Source: an uncultured Clostridia bacterium (GTDB lineage: Bacteria; Bacillota; Clostridia; Oscillospirales; Acutalibacteraceae). Taken from it: a stretch of DNA of 34,064 bases. A program made the position numbers and the translations under genes. Below are positions 8,867 to 16,708 of this stretch, one piece after another (position 1 is the first letter of the stretch; the number at the start of each line of letters is the position of its first letter). The stretch is taken from NCBI GenBank assembly GCA_946555465.1, contig CAMNST010000018.1, forward strand, positions 1 through 34,064, read 5' to 3'. The notes under the pieces are model-generated. The model did not search any database and had not been told where the DNA came from. It worked only from the letters and a program-made list of their open reading frames with translations.

Positions 8867-10813
8867 ATGAATAAAAAAATTGTTTCCTTAATATTAGCAT
8901 TGCTATTGTTGGTTACTTCATCTGTACCAACAATAATCAGTGCTACAGCAATGGACAATCGTGTTATGAAAGTGGGAAATTCAGAGGGCTACAGAGGAGA
9001 TACAGTTAATATTGATGTTGTCCTTGAAAACAATCCGGGTTTTAGTACAGCATCAATTAAAATTGATTATGACGCTGAAAAAATTAATTTAATTGACGCG
9101 AAACTTTGCGGAGAATTTGCTGCAGGCGCAAATGTATCTTATGACAATCTCCCGTATTTAACATTTGTTAAGAGTAATGATTCAACAGATTCACTGTTTT
9201 TGAAGTTAACTTTTAATATTTTAGAAAGTGCTGAAATTGGTAATGCACCGATATCAATTATATATGATAGTGGTGATATCAGCAATAAAAACGAAGATGA
9301 TGTTGATTTTGATGTTGTACCCGGTGGAATTAATATTATCGCAAAACCTGTTGCTGTGACAGGAGTAACTCTTGATAAAAATACACTTTCAATAAAATCA
9401 GGAGAAAAAGAAACACTTACTGCAAACATTATTCCTAATAATGCCACAAATGAAAATTTAATTTGGAAAAGCAGTGATGAATCCATTGTTACAGTAGATA
9501 AGAATGGTCTGGTAACAGGTGTAAAAAAAGGTACTGCAACAATTACAGTAACAACTGAAGATGGCAATTATAGTGATACATGCACAGTTTCTGTTGCTTG
9601 TGCACATAATGTAACAACTACATATCCTGCTAAGCCATCAACTTGTGTTGAACAGGGTAATAATGAATATACCGTTTGTAATGATTGTGGTGTAATTGTA
9701 AGTGGTTCTGATGAAAAATTACCGATTGCTAATCATAATTATATTGAAGAAGTTGACGATATTTATTTGAAATCAGCTGCTACCTGTAAAGATAAGGCAA
9801 TCTATTATAAGAGTTGTTCTGTTTGCGGAACGAAAGGGATAGAAACATTTGAGACAGGAGAATTAAATTCTGATAATCATGTTGGTGATACTTATTTAGT
9901 AAATGAAAAAGCTGCAACTTGTACTCAAAATGGTTATACCGGAGATATATATTGTAAGAGTTGCGATAAGATGGTCTCAAAGGGTAATGTAATACCTATG
10001 GGCGATCATATTTCTGATAATAATTGGGTTCAGACTAAAGCACCTACTTGCACCGAACAGGGATTAGAAATCCAGAAATGTAAAGACTGCGGAAAGACAA
10101 TTGCAGAGAGAACAATTCCTGCATTAGGTCATAATTATGGAGAATGGGAAGTAACAACACCTGCAACTTGTACATCAGAAGGTCTTGAAACTCGCACTTG
10201 TCATTGCGGCGAAACTGAAACAAGGACAATACCTAAGTCTAATCATCAGGTTGGCGAATGGATTGCAACAAAAGAACCATCTTGTATTGATAATGGAGAA
10301 AAGGTTCAAAAATGTACAGTGTGCGGTGAAGTGATTAAAACTGAAAGTATTTCGGCTAACGGACATACTCCGGGTGAATGGGAGATTGTAAAGGAAGCAA
10401 CTTGTACAGACAAGGGCGAGAAAAAGTCTGTATGCATGGTTTGCGGCGAAGAATATACTGAAATAATTCCGGCAATTGGTCATAATTTCGGAGAATGGAA
10501 TATAATTAAAGAGCCAACAAATACCGAAAAAGGTGAAAAAGAGAGAGCTTGCTCTGTTTGCGGTGAAAAAGAAATTGTTGAAATTCCTTTTATTGAAGCG
10601 GAGACTGATCCTTCAACAAAAGACACTACTTCCGAAAAAAACAATCAGATAACAACCTCTGAAAAACATGACAATACTAATAAAAATACAAGCATAAAGA
10701 GCCCTGAAACAGGATTTGATATGAATGCTGTTTTAATTATCGGTATTTCAGTTTTATTATCACTTTCATTTGTAATTGCTATAGTTTTTGTTAATCGAAA
10801 AAGAAAAGCCTAA
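8867..10813 (+). CDS. Cell-wall-anchored cohesin protein (anchoring scaffoldin)
   Basis: A 648-residue surface anchor with AGGAGG 8 bases before the ATG and a signal peptide (residues 1-29). A single cohesin (about 33-160) shares long blocks with the third cohesin of the upstream scaffoldin (NNPGFSTAS, GANVSYDNLPYLTFVKSND), so both should recognise the same dockerin class. A BIG2 domain follows (about 162-243). Residues 244-585 hold eight modules of about 40 residues of the form ATC...G...C.vCG......IPA.GH. Module five has C-x-C instead of CxxC, and module eight has Asn in place of its first Cys. A Thr/Ser/Lys/Asn-rich linker leads to SPETG (612-616), a hydrophobic helix and a terminal NRKRKA, which is the layout of a sortase substrate with a non-canonical LPXTG. 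It resembles ScaE-type anchors of Ruminococcus in plan. A strong bidirectional terminator ends the unit. Confidence 0.85.
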   Translation: MNKKIVSLILALLLLVTSSVPTIISATAMDNRVMKVGNSEGYRGDTVNIDVVLENNPGFSTASIKIDYDAEKINLIDAKLCGEFAAGANVSYDNLPYLTFVKSNDSTDSLFLKLTFNILESAEIGNAPISIIYDSGDISNKNEDDVDFDVVPGGINIIAKPVAVTGVTLDKNTLSIKSGEKETLTANIIPNNATNENLIWKSSDESIVTVDKNGLVTGVKKGTATITVTTEDGNYSDTCTVSVACAHNVTTTYPAKPSTCVEQGNNEYTVCNDCGVIVSGSDEKLPIANHNYIEEVDDIYLKSAATCKDKAIYYKSCSVCGTKGIETFETGELNSDNHVGDTYLVNEKAATCTQNGYTGDIYCKSCDKMVSKGNVIPMGDHISDNNWVQTKAPTCTEQGLEIQKCKDCGKTIAERTIPALGHNYGEWEVTTPATCTSEGLETRTCHCGETETRTIPKSNHQVGEWIATKEPSCIDNGEKVQKCTVCGEVIKTESISANGHTPGEWEIVKEATCTDKGEKKSVCMVCGEEYTEIIPAIGHNFGEWNIIKEPTNTEKGEKERACSVCGEKEIVEIPFIEAETDPSTKDTTSEKNNQITTSEKHDNTNKNTSIKSPETGFDMNAVLIIGISVLLSLSFVIAIVFVNRKRKA

Positions 10814-10820
10814 ATAGTTA

Positions 10821-10858
10821 AAAATTAAGCGGACAGATTTTCTGCCGCTTAATTTTTT
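10821..10858. terminator. Bidirectional terminator between the anchor gene and the KAP NTPase gene
   Basis: Perfect 12-bp stem (AAAATTAAGCGG at 10821-10832 with CCGCTTAATTTT at 10845-10856), extended by CAGA/TCTG after one bulged A, with A and T tracts on either side. The two flanking genes converge on it. Confidence 0.85.
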
Positions 10859-13037
10859 AGTCATTTTCCCAATCTTTAATTATTGAATCAATAAGGTTTA
10901 TATTAGTTTCCTTGTGATAATCTTCTGTATCTAAATTATACCATTGATAAAATGCAATAGCATTTTGTTTATATTGATGTTTCAATGTTTTAAATTGTTT
11001 CGTTTTTCTCAGATTAATTATATGATTATAAATTTCTTCTTTTGAAATATAATTAGTATAAGAATTATTTTTAAAACTAATTCCAATATCTTCCTCGGAA
11101 TGCCAAATACCTCTATAAATGTCTAAAAATTTTGGAATATTTTCATCATAACGAAGTTTTTCTAAGATATAATTATTATAAGCATTTGCATCGATTTTTT
11201 TCCACAAGGAGTCAAAAGCATAGTAGCTATCTGTATCAAGTATATTTATGTCATTTGGAAGTTTTTGTAATTTTAAAATTAATTGATGTTCAATTTTAGA
11301 CATATCTTCATCTGTTAGTTTTAATTCAGAAATTATATCTCCGTTGAATTCTCCTGAATATTTCTCTAAATTATATATGAATTCAAAAATAGTAAGAAAA
11401 GCCGTATAATTACAATTTTCAATCAAATCTATTAAGTATTTAATTCGATCTTTCTTGTCAATATGTATATATAGCATTTTTATACAATGCAGGGCATCAT
11501 TAGAAATTGAAGTTTCAAATTCGCTTGAAACCCTCTTGTTTTTTTCGTATCCTTGAACTTTAAATAACTCTTCTAAAAATATGGTTATTTTATTATGAGT
11601 AATAAATTGTATTTTGCCACATAATTCATATAAATAGTCTTTTAATAGTTCCTTTTCTGATAATTCATTAAAATAAAGATTTAATTCTTCTGGTGATAAA
11701 TTATTAATTGAGTTCATAATTTCATCATTACTAATTCTTATATCTGATAATGACATGTGAAAATATAAAGGGAATTTATCAGAAGAGGCAATTCTGTGAT
11801 TTCCTCTTAATTCATCATTTGAACTGTGATCATAATGATAAGCTCCTGTTTGCTCAGCAAAATTAGGAAATAAAATTTGCATTGATTCAATTGTTTTATC
11901 TACATTTGTGGTAGACAATTTTTCGATTGTATTTTTTATTTCTTTATATTTTTCATTCTCGTTACTATTGCTATTTAATACTATATAATTATTATTATGA
12001 GCTGATCCAGTAAGAATTGTTTGATTTTCATATATCCAATTGTATACTTTTGGCTCAAATATTTGTATTACTGTTAAAGCGAGTAAATCTACCCAATATA
12101 ACTCTTTATGAAGTAAGTCATATTTGAATTTAAAAACGTTTAAGAGTCTCACAACATCTCTAATGTTGCATATATATGGTGAAATACAATTTCTAAAAAC
12201 ATCTGACCAGTATTCTTCATTTTCTACAGATTCATTAATTATTTTGCCAAGTTTCTCAAAAAATACATTTTCTATTTCTGATTTTTTAGCTATTGGAATA
12301 TCAAAAGGTACTTGTATTATTTTTTCTAAATATTCAAAACCGTTACATTTTTGAATTTCATGTAATGCTCGTGTAACTATTTCTTTATCAAAAGAAAGCA
12401 AATATATCATATTGGGGAAATCAGCAATTGAGTTTACTAGTTGAAATATTAAGCATATTTCGCTATTACTAAGTCTGTCAATATCATCAATAACAATAAT
12501 AAATTTGTGTTCTTGTTCATTCAAAAGTTTTGTTACTTCAGATTTTTGTCTAGTTATACTTTCTTTTTGGTTTGATATTTCACTAATTTGTTTTCCTAAG
12601 CCATTGAATATTTTTGACAATGGTCCTAAGTATTTTCCAGCTCCAGGTATAAAAGATGCAAATTCAATAATGTTATAATACTTTTCTATGGCACTTCCAA
12701 TTTTTTTTAGACTATCATTGTGATTATAATGTAATTCATCATTAATTGTTAAAAAAAACTGTGATAATAATTGTTCTCTACTTGAATAATTCCATGGATT
12801 GAAATTAATAATAATAGGTTTTTTGTCAATAGGATAATCATTTGATAAGCGGTTTATTTCTTCTTTAATCATATTTAATATAGAGGTTTTACCTGAGCCC
12901 CAAGGTCCGCACAAACTTATTGTAAAGTTTTCACTTGAATTATAAGACAGTATTGCATGTGCTATTTGTGATGAAAAGGTTTTTCTGTGTAATTTATCAT
13001 TTTTGTTATTATCAATTGGTTTATCTGATTGAAACAT
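10857..13037 (-). CDS. KAP-family P-loop NTPase
   Basis: A 726-residue cytoplasmic ATPase of the KAP/PifA family (STAND-like P-loop NTPases). The start at 13037 is chosen because GGAGGT lies 7 bases upstream. Seen: N-terminal KLHRKTFSSQIAHAI, Walker A GPWGSGKTS (44-52), the family motif NFNPWNYSSREQLL, and Walker B FIIVIDDIDRLS followed by a conserved NMIYLLSFDKEIV strand. The C-terminal 400 residues are helical with no domain I recognise, and no clear membrane segment is visible. Known relatives include PifA, which excludes phage T7, so a role in phage defence is plausible but not shown. It stands alone, convergent with the surface-protein cluster, and its upstream region leads directly into the first tRNA-Gln attachment fragment. 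It is very AT-rich, consistent with acquired DNA. Confidence 0.85.
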   Translation of the reverse strand: MFQSDKPIDNNKNDKLHRKTFSSQIAHAILSYNSSENFTISLCGPWGSGKTSILNMIKEEINRLSNDYPIDKKPIIINFNPWNYSSREQLLSQFFLTINDELHYNHNDSLKKIGSAIEKYYNIIEFASFIPGAGKYLGPLSKIFNGLGKQISEISNQKESITRQKSEVTKLLNEQEHKFIIVIDDIDRLSNSEICLIFQLVNSIADFPNMIYLLSFDKEIVTRALHEIQKCNGFEYLEKIIQVPFDIPIAKKSEIENVFFEKLGKIINESVENEEYWSDVFRNCISPYICNIRDVVRLLNVFKFKYDLLHKELYWVDLLALTVIQIFEPKVYNWIYENQTILTGSAHNNNYIVLNSNSNENEKYKEIKNTIEKLSTTNVDKTIESMQILFPNFAEQTGAYHYDHSSNDELRGNHRIASSDKFPLYFHMSLSDIRISNDEIMNSINNLSPEELNLYFNELSEKELLKDYLYELCGKIQFITHNKITIFLEELFKVQGYEKNKRVSSEFETSISNDALHCIKMLYIHIDKKDRIKYLIDLIENCNYTAFLTIFEFIYNLEKYSGEFNGDIISELKLTDEDMSKIEHQLILKLQKLPNDINILDTDSYYAFDSLWKKIDANAYNNYILEKLRYDENIPKFLDIYRGIWHSEEDIGISFKNNSYTNYISKEEIYNHIINLRKTKQFKTLKHQYKQNAIAFYQWYNLDTEDYHKETNINLIDSIIKDWEND

Positions 13038-13178
13038 TAATAGCACCTCCATTAAATATCTATTATAACATATATAGTGTAGCTTAACAATAATTTGTGT
13101 TAATCAATAATGCAAATCTGGTTTGTTTTCAGCGACCATCTATTTACCATTTATTATTAGAAAACGGTTTATAATGAG

Positions 13179-13264
13179 AGCGCTGGATGAAAAATAATAC
13201 TAATAATGGATAAAAGAAAGCATTGAAAATCGTTATAAATCATTAGATTTATCAATCCAGCGCT
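13179..13264. other. 86-bp nested inverted repeat, possible structured RNA
   Basis: AGCGCTGGAT (13179-13188) is repeated in perfect inverse as ATCCAGCGCT (13255-13264). Nested inside is a second perfect 7-bp hairpin (ATAAATC 13235-13241, loop ATTA, GATTTAT 13246-13252). A TATAAT hexamer occurs just before it at 13170-13175. There is no ORF and it does not fit a tRNA. It could be a small RNA, a MITE-like insertion or a protein-binding site; the function is unknown. Confidence 0.4.
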
Positions 13265-13376
13265 GTTTGGTAATCAGTAGGTTAAAATATAATATATGAT
13301 TGGAAAGTGTAGAATTTAGAGTTTTTGTTTTCCAAAATTGATGTTTAAGAGTAAAATTATTTGAAACATTTTTAGT

Positions 13377-13395
13377 GAGAGATTTTCGAGAGACT
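13377..13395 (+). repeat. Integrase arm-type repeat, left of att copy A (family of repeats)
   Basis: The 17-mer GAGAGATTTTCGAGAGA occurs exactly here and again at 13657-13673. Close variants lie at 13612-13627, 22703-22719, 22943-22960, 23013-23029, 25487-25500 and 33947-33965. The copies left of cores A, B and D lie 52-53 bp before the core, and a degenerate one lies 51 bp before core C. Fixed spacing on both sides of a core is what arm-type sites of a tyrosine integrase look like. Confidence 0.6.
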
Positions 13396-13447
13396 CAAAA
13401 ATGAAAATTTTCCTTAAAACGGTGCGTTTCAAAAAGTGATTTTTTCA

Positions 13448-13491
13448 CTCTGACTCCGTCATTTAAGGTTCGAATCCTTATACCTCTGCCA
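13448..13491 (+). other. Attachment core A: 3' half of tRNA-Gln(CUG)
   Basis: The sequence reads as tRNA positions 32-76: anticodon loop CTCTGAC (anticodon CTG), 3' anticodon stem TCCGT, variable loop CATT, T-arm TAAGG-TTCGAAT-CCTTA, acceptor strand TACCTCT, discriminator G and encoded CCA. The 5' half is absent; upstream is AT-rich and cannot pair with TCCGT. Together with copies B, C and D this marks integration by a site-specific recombinase that crosses over at the anticodon loop. It forms the junction between whatever lies to the left and element I. Confidence 0.82.
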
Positions 13492-13494
13492 GAT

Positions 13495-13530
13495 TGGACA
13501 ATTCAGTAATGGATTGTCCATTATTTTTCG
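13495..13530 (+). terminator. Terminator following att copy A
   Basis: TGGACAAT (13495-13502) pairs with ATTGTCCA (13513-13520), followed by TTATTTTT. An equivalent hairpin follows copy C, so the element appears to bring a terminator that would end the tRNA it reconstitutes. Confidence 0.7.
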
Positions 13531-13547
13531 CCTTTTGGCACATTTTT

Positions 13548-13569
13548 GCACCTTTTCAGGTGCTTTTTT
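13548..13569 (+). terminator. Second terminator in the left arm of element I
   Basis: GCACC-TTTTCA-GGTGC stem-loop (13548-13563) directly followed by TTTTTT. Confidence 0.65.
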
Positions 13570-13788
13570 AGCTTGTATATTTATTTGTAATTTTTAATTG
13601 TAGACCGTTCTGAGACTTTGCGAGACCACAAACTCGCCAAATGCTGCCAATTCGGTGAGAGATTTTCGAGAGATAAAGACAAGGAACTTTTCAATCCCTT
13701 GCCTTTACCTTTTTGTTTCGCGATTAACGGAGCCTGCGTTTCCGCAACACAACACATACCACACTTTTTTGCCAAAGTCCAGTTAATG

Positions 13789-13817
13789 TTGAATGTAATT
13801 TTATATTATGATATAAT
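13789..13817 (+). promoter_or_regulatory. Promoter of the VOC gene at the element end
   Basis: -35 TTGAAT (13789-13794), 17-bp spacer, -10 TATAAT (13812-13817). It sits at the inner end of the att-proximal conserved arm, so the element end itself supplies a promoter reading into the first cargo gene. The att C arm has a similar stretch ending in TATAAT at 25630-25635. Confidence 0.65.
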
Positions 13818-13863
13818 TTATGTGTTACAACAGATTTAAAAATTGGAAATTAAGAGGAATACT

Positions 13864-14211
13864 ATGCTTTTTTCAGGAATATGTCTTTTGACGAAAGATG
13901 TGAAACGATTATCGGATTTCTATCAAAAAATTCTTCAAACAACTTCAGACTGTGATGATGAAATACATCAGGAAATACATACGCAAGGTGCATTTTTGGC
14001 TATTCTTAAATACGATGATGCTGATGGTAGAAATTCAAATATGAATATGGCTTTTACTGTTGATGATGTTGATACAGAGTATTTGCGTCTGAAAGATTTG
14101 GACGTTGAAATACTTGATGAACCAACAATTCGTCCGTGGGGAGCTAAAAATATGCGCTTTTGTGATCCTGACGGAAATTATATTGTATTTAGAAGTTTCC
14201 CGAAAAGATAA
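13864..14211 (+). CDS. VOC-superfamily (glyoxalase/dioxygenase-like) protein
   Basis: A small cytoplasmic protein of 115 residues with the beta-alpha-beta-beta-beta pattern of the vicinal oxygen chelate fold. The N-terminal half contains DVKRLSDFYQKIL. The second half has MAFTVDDVDTEYLRLKDL...RPWGAKNMRFCDPDGNYIVF, typical of glyoxalase, bleomycin-resistance and fosfomycin-resistance relatives. The usual last metal-binding Glu in the DPDGNxxEF motif is Val here, so metal catalysis is uncertain and a binding or sequestering role is possible. The ATG at 13864 is preferred over TTG at 13843 because AGAGGA precedes it at 5 bases. It is the first cargo gene inside element I, has its own promoter, and is followed by two terminators. 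Confidence 0.8.
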   Translation: MLFSGICLLTKDVKRLSDFYQKILQTTSDCDDEIHQEIHTQGAFLAILKYDDADGRNSNMNMAFTVDDVDTEYLRLKDLDVEILDEPTIRPWGAKNMRFCDPDGNYIVFRSFPKR

Positions 14212-14232
14212 CAAACTAGATTATAGTTTGTT
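14210..14232 (+). terminator. Terminator of the VOC gene
   Basis: Perfect 9-bp stem AACAAACTA (14210-14218), loop GATTA, TAGTTTGTT (14224-14232), overlapping the stop codon. The T-tract is weak. Confidence 0.5.
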
Positions 14233-14275
14233 AATTAGATTAATTGAGCTTATATATTGTTTGTCATCAAAATTT

Positions 14276-14320
14276 GAGGTGGGGGTACTGCATTTTATAC
14301 AAGGCGTCCTACCTCATTTT
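14276..14320. terminator. Second hairpin before the AraC-HD gene
   Basis: GAGGTGGG (14276-14283) pairs with CCTACCTC (14308-14315) with one G-T wobble and is followed by ATTTTTAT. The lead-in TATTGTTTGTCATCA is repeated near 18600 and, with one change, near 23650, so this is a recurring module boundary of the element family. Confidence 0.5.
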
Positions 14321-14416
14321 TATCATTTTGTATTGTATTTTGAGCAATATTGGAAAAGCATACTTCCAGCAAATATGATATTTTATTTATATCATTAGAT
14401 TGCAAGAGGAAAACGG

Positions 14417-15331
14417 ATGGATAAAAAGCGAATAATAACAGAGAGTCTTGTTTATATTGAGAAAAATTTAAATCAAAAATTAAGCATTGGGGAAATTGCA
14501 GATTATGTAGGTTATTCAAAGTTTTACTTTTCAAGAATGTTTAAACAGGAAATGAATATTTCTGTTATGGAATATGTTAAGGAAAGAAAACTTATATGTG
14601 CGTCAGAAGCTATTCTGCAAGGGAATAAAATTCTTGATGTGGCGATTGAATATGGATGGGAATCTCACAGCGGATTTATTAAAGCTTTTAAAAACTATTA
14701 TGGCTTTTCTCCGTCTCTCTTGTATGCGATGAATCTAGAAATCATTCATTTAGGAGGTAGTGATATGACTAGTTATGCTTTTTATGAAAAGACCGATGAA
14801 CATATGTTAAAGGAAGAATTATTTGAATTATTAGAACAAAAAATGATAGAAAATAAATTGGATACTACAGAGTTGGGAACAGTCTATAATTTCTGTAAGA
14901 AGTCATATGCAAATAAAAAAAGATATTCAGGAGATGAGTATATTACGCATTTATTAAATGTATCATTGTTACTTGTTCAAATAGGAACAGAAGCAAATGT
15001 AGCCTATGCAGGGATGCTATGCGATGTGTTTAGAAAAACTGATGTTTCGATAGATGATATAAAGAAATCTCTGCCAAAAGATGTTGCACAAATCCTTATA
15101 CGATTAAGAGATTATGATATTGAGAAAGACGGTCTGGAAGATGAAGAATGCGCTATTATAAAAATGGCGGAGCGGCTTCATAATATGCGAACCATAGAAT
15201 ACATGGAGGGAAGTGAGAAAAAGAGGAAAGCAAAAGAAACACTTTCTATCTTTATGCCTGTGGCAAGAAAGTTGAGAAATGAAAAGGTTATCAACGAGTT
15301 AAATGAGTTATCGATAAAATATGTAATGTAG
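14417..15331 (+). CDS. AraC-type regulator fused to a degenerate RelA/SpoT-like HD domain
   Basis: A protein of 304 residues. Residues 1-105 are an AraC/XylS double helix-turn-helix: LSIGEIADYVGYSKFYFSRMFKQ, then ILDVAIEYGWESHSGFIKAFKNYYGFSPS. Residues about 165-304 follow the order of a (p)ppGpp hydrolase HD domain: SGDEYITHLLNVSLLL (H178), a GMLCDVF segment where the metal-binding HD pair is Cys202-Asp203, KMAERLHNMRT (249-259), and an ETLSIFMPVARKL...LNELSIKYV tail as in RelA/SpoT. No synthetase domain is present. Loss of the HD histidine suggests a sensor of a nucleotide or alarmone rather than an enzyme; this is inference. AGAGGA precedes the ATG. It is cargo of element I, between the VOC gene and the convergent integrase gene, with terminators on both sides. 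Confidence 0.8.
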   Translation: MDKKRIITESLVYIEKNLNQKLSIGEIADYVGYSKFYFSRMFKQEMNISVMEYVKERKLICASEAILQGNKILDVAIEYGWESHSGFIKAFKNYYGFSPSLLYAMNLEIIHLGGSDMTSYAFYEKTDEHMLKEELFELLEQKMIENKLDTTELGTVYNFCKKSYANKKRYSGDEYITHLLNVSLLLVQIGTEANVAYAGMLCDVFRKTDVSIDDIKKSLPKDVAQILIRLRDYDIEKDGLEDEECAIIKMAERLHNMRTIEYMEGSEKKRKAKETLSIFMPVARKLRNEKVINELNELSIKYVM

Positions 15332-15338
15332 TTTAAGA

Positions 15339-15370
15339 GTCGGTTTTACGAAAATGTAAAATCGGCTTTT
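15339..15370 (+). terminator. Terminator of the AraC-HD gene
   Basis: Stem GTCGGTTTTAC / GTAAAATCGGC with G-T wobbles around the GAAAAT loop, followed by TTTT, starting a few bases after the stop codon. Confidence 0.7.
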
Positions 15371-15439
15371 GCTATTTTATTACAGTAACTCCTATGGTAA
15401 AATAATAGTGTATTGCTGTTATATTGAATAATTGATGAG

Positions 15440-15480
15440 AGGTAGGGATGGTTCAAATTTGCACCACCCCTACCTTTAGT
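15440..15480. terminator. Bidirectional hairpin at the 3' end of integrase 1
   Basis: AGGTAGGG-A-TGGT (15440-15452) pairs with ACCA-C-CCCTACCT (15463-15475). Closely related to the hairpin at the 3' end of the second integrase (23675-23707), so it belongs to the integrase module. Confidence 0.65.
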
Positions 15481-15488
15481 TTTGCGTA

Positions 15489-16631
15489 TTATTCGTTAAT
15501 AGCTTTCTGTTCTTTCTGATTAGCGTATTCAGCTAATCGTTGTCTGTTTTGCTCAAACACTTCGTCCACCATATGAGTATAGATTTTTGCGGTGACCGAT
15601 ATATCACTATGTCCCATAAGTTCTTTTGCAACATTAAGTGGAACACCTGCAGCTTGGCAGTCAGTGCAGAATGTGTGACGGAGTAGGTATGGCTCAAGGT
15701 CTGATGCAAGAGTTGATTTTGTAATCTGATTTCTATAAACAGTTGCACCGTTTGTAATGTCCATCTCTCTGCAAAAATTATGCCAAGCATGGTAGAAGGC
15801 ATTTTCGTCCATAGGCAAGGTATTGTTCTTTACTCTCACGAATACATATTTGTCATTAAAACCTTTGAGCTTGTGTTCAATGAGTGCTGATTTTAGCTGT
15901 GGTGGAATTGGTATTTTTCTGCCTGTTCCTGCTTCTGTTTTCGATTTACCAACTGTCAATATACTGTTTTCAAAGTCTAACCAACTCCATTCCATTCTGC
16001 GAATTTCTATCGGTCTGAGTCCACAGTAAAGCATTGTTAATACCATTGTTCCTGCATAATGTGTTTTTGCTGTTTCAAGTATCATCGCTCGTTCTTCGTC
16101 CGTTATAGGTCGTCTGCTGCCTTGGGTAACGCTTGGCAGTACGATATCCTCAGCAGGGTTATCAGGTATTAATTTCTGTTTCTTCGCTTTACGCATTATT
16201 CTACGAAGTGTCATCCTTAATTTTGAAACCATCGCCTTACTCTTGCCGACATATTGATTCAGAAATCGTTGACAGTCATCTTCATGGATATCACATAATT
16301 TGTAGTTAGCAAAATACGGAATGATATGTGTGTAAACATAATTTTTGTAATTGTCTTTGTTGACTTGGCTGCAGTCTGCGTTTTTGACATTCAACTCATA
16401 CCAATTATCTGCAAAATCTTTGAATAACATATCGGGATAAACACCTTTATGCTTTTCTGTTTCTTTCTGAATGTAGTAATCACGAATTTTATCATCCATA
16501 ATTTTACGACATTCTTTTTCCGACTTTTTAGAACGAGCTGTTAAAACATCGTACTCGCCTAAGTCATTTTTAATTCTTTTAGTCATACGATAGCAAATAA
16601 ATTTACCATCTTTGTCATATAGTTCGTACAT
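15489..16631 (-). CDS. Tyrosine-type site-specific integrase (element I)
   Basis: A phage/ICE-type tyrosine recombinase of 380 residues. The start at 16631 is chosen because AGGAGG lies 7 bases upstream. Seen: an N-terminal arm-binding-type region (1-65), a core-binding SAM-like domain (about 66-165, FADNWYELN...HEDDCQRFLNQYVGKSK) and a catalytic domain (about 170-370) with Arg206 (LRPIEIRRMEW), Arg318-His319 (LLRHTFCT), His341 (MGHSDISVT) and nucleophile Tyr351 (AKIYTHM). The first His of the HxxR box is Tyr315. It should catalyse integration at the tRNA-Gln anticodon-loop core and, with the adjacent excisionase-like protein, excision. A nearly identical catalytic half occurs in the truncated integrase at 23722-24702. 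Confidence 0.92.
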   Translation of the reverse strand: MYELYDKDGKFICYRMTKRIKNDLGEYDVLTARSKKSEKECRKIMDDKIRDYYIQKETEKHKGVYPDMLFKDFADNWYELNVKNADCSQVNKDNYKNYVYTHIIPYFANYKLCDIHEDDCQRFLNQYVGKSKAMVSKLRMTLRRIMRKAKKQKLIPDNPAEDIVLPSVTQGSRRPITDEERAMILETAKTHYAGTMVLTMLYCGLRPIEIRRMEWSWLDFENSILTVGKSKTEAGTGRKIPIPPQLKSALIEHKLKGFNDKYVFVRVKNNTLPMDENAFYHAWHNFCREMDITNGATVYRNQITKSTLASDLEPYLLRHTFCTDCQAAGVPLNVAKELMGHSDISVTAKIYTHMVDEVFEQNRQRLAEYANQKEQKAINE

Positions 16632-16708
16632 TTCAAACCTCCTTTTCTGCCTCTGTGGCAACACAAACATTACCACAGAGACTTTTAAATATCCAGCTTT
16701 TATAGAGA

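Noticed and set aside
9139-10483. Minus-strand ORFs inside the cohesin/Cys-module gene
   Set aside because: They are antisense frames kept open by the repetitive low-GC coding sequence of a clearly real gene. The same applies to antisense ORFs in the other surface genes and in the fructose operon.
13400-13491. An intact tRNA-Gln gene at the first core
   Set aside because: The upstream DNA has no D-arm and no 5' acceptor strand complementary to TACCTCT, and the bases before CTCTGAC cannot pair with TCCGT. Only the 3' half is present; the same holds at the other three copies.
13618-13839. A 73-codon ORF in the left arm of element I
   Set aside because: It starts inside att arm repeats, has no ribosome site, and its sequence is explained by conserved non-coding arm DNA. 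The 60-codon ORF at 23057-23239 is rejected for the same reason.
14105-14398. A 97-codon ORF overlapping the end of the VOC gene
   Set aside because: It runs through two terminator hairpins, overlaps VOC in another frame and resembles no protein family.
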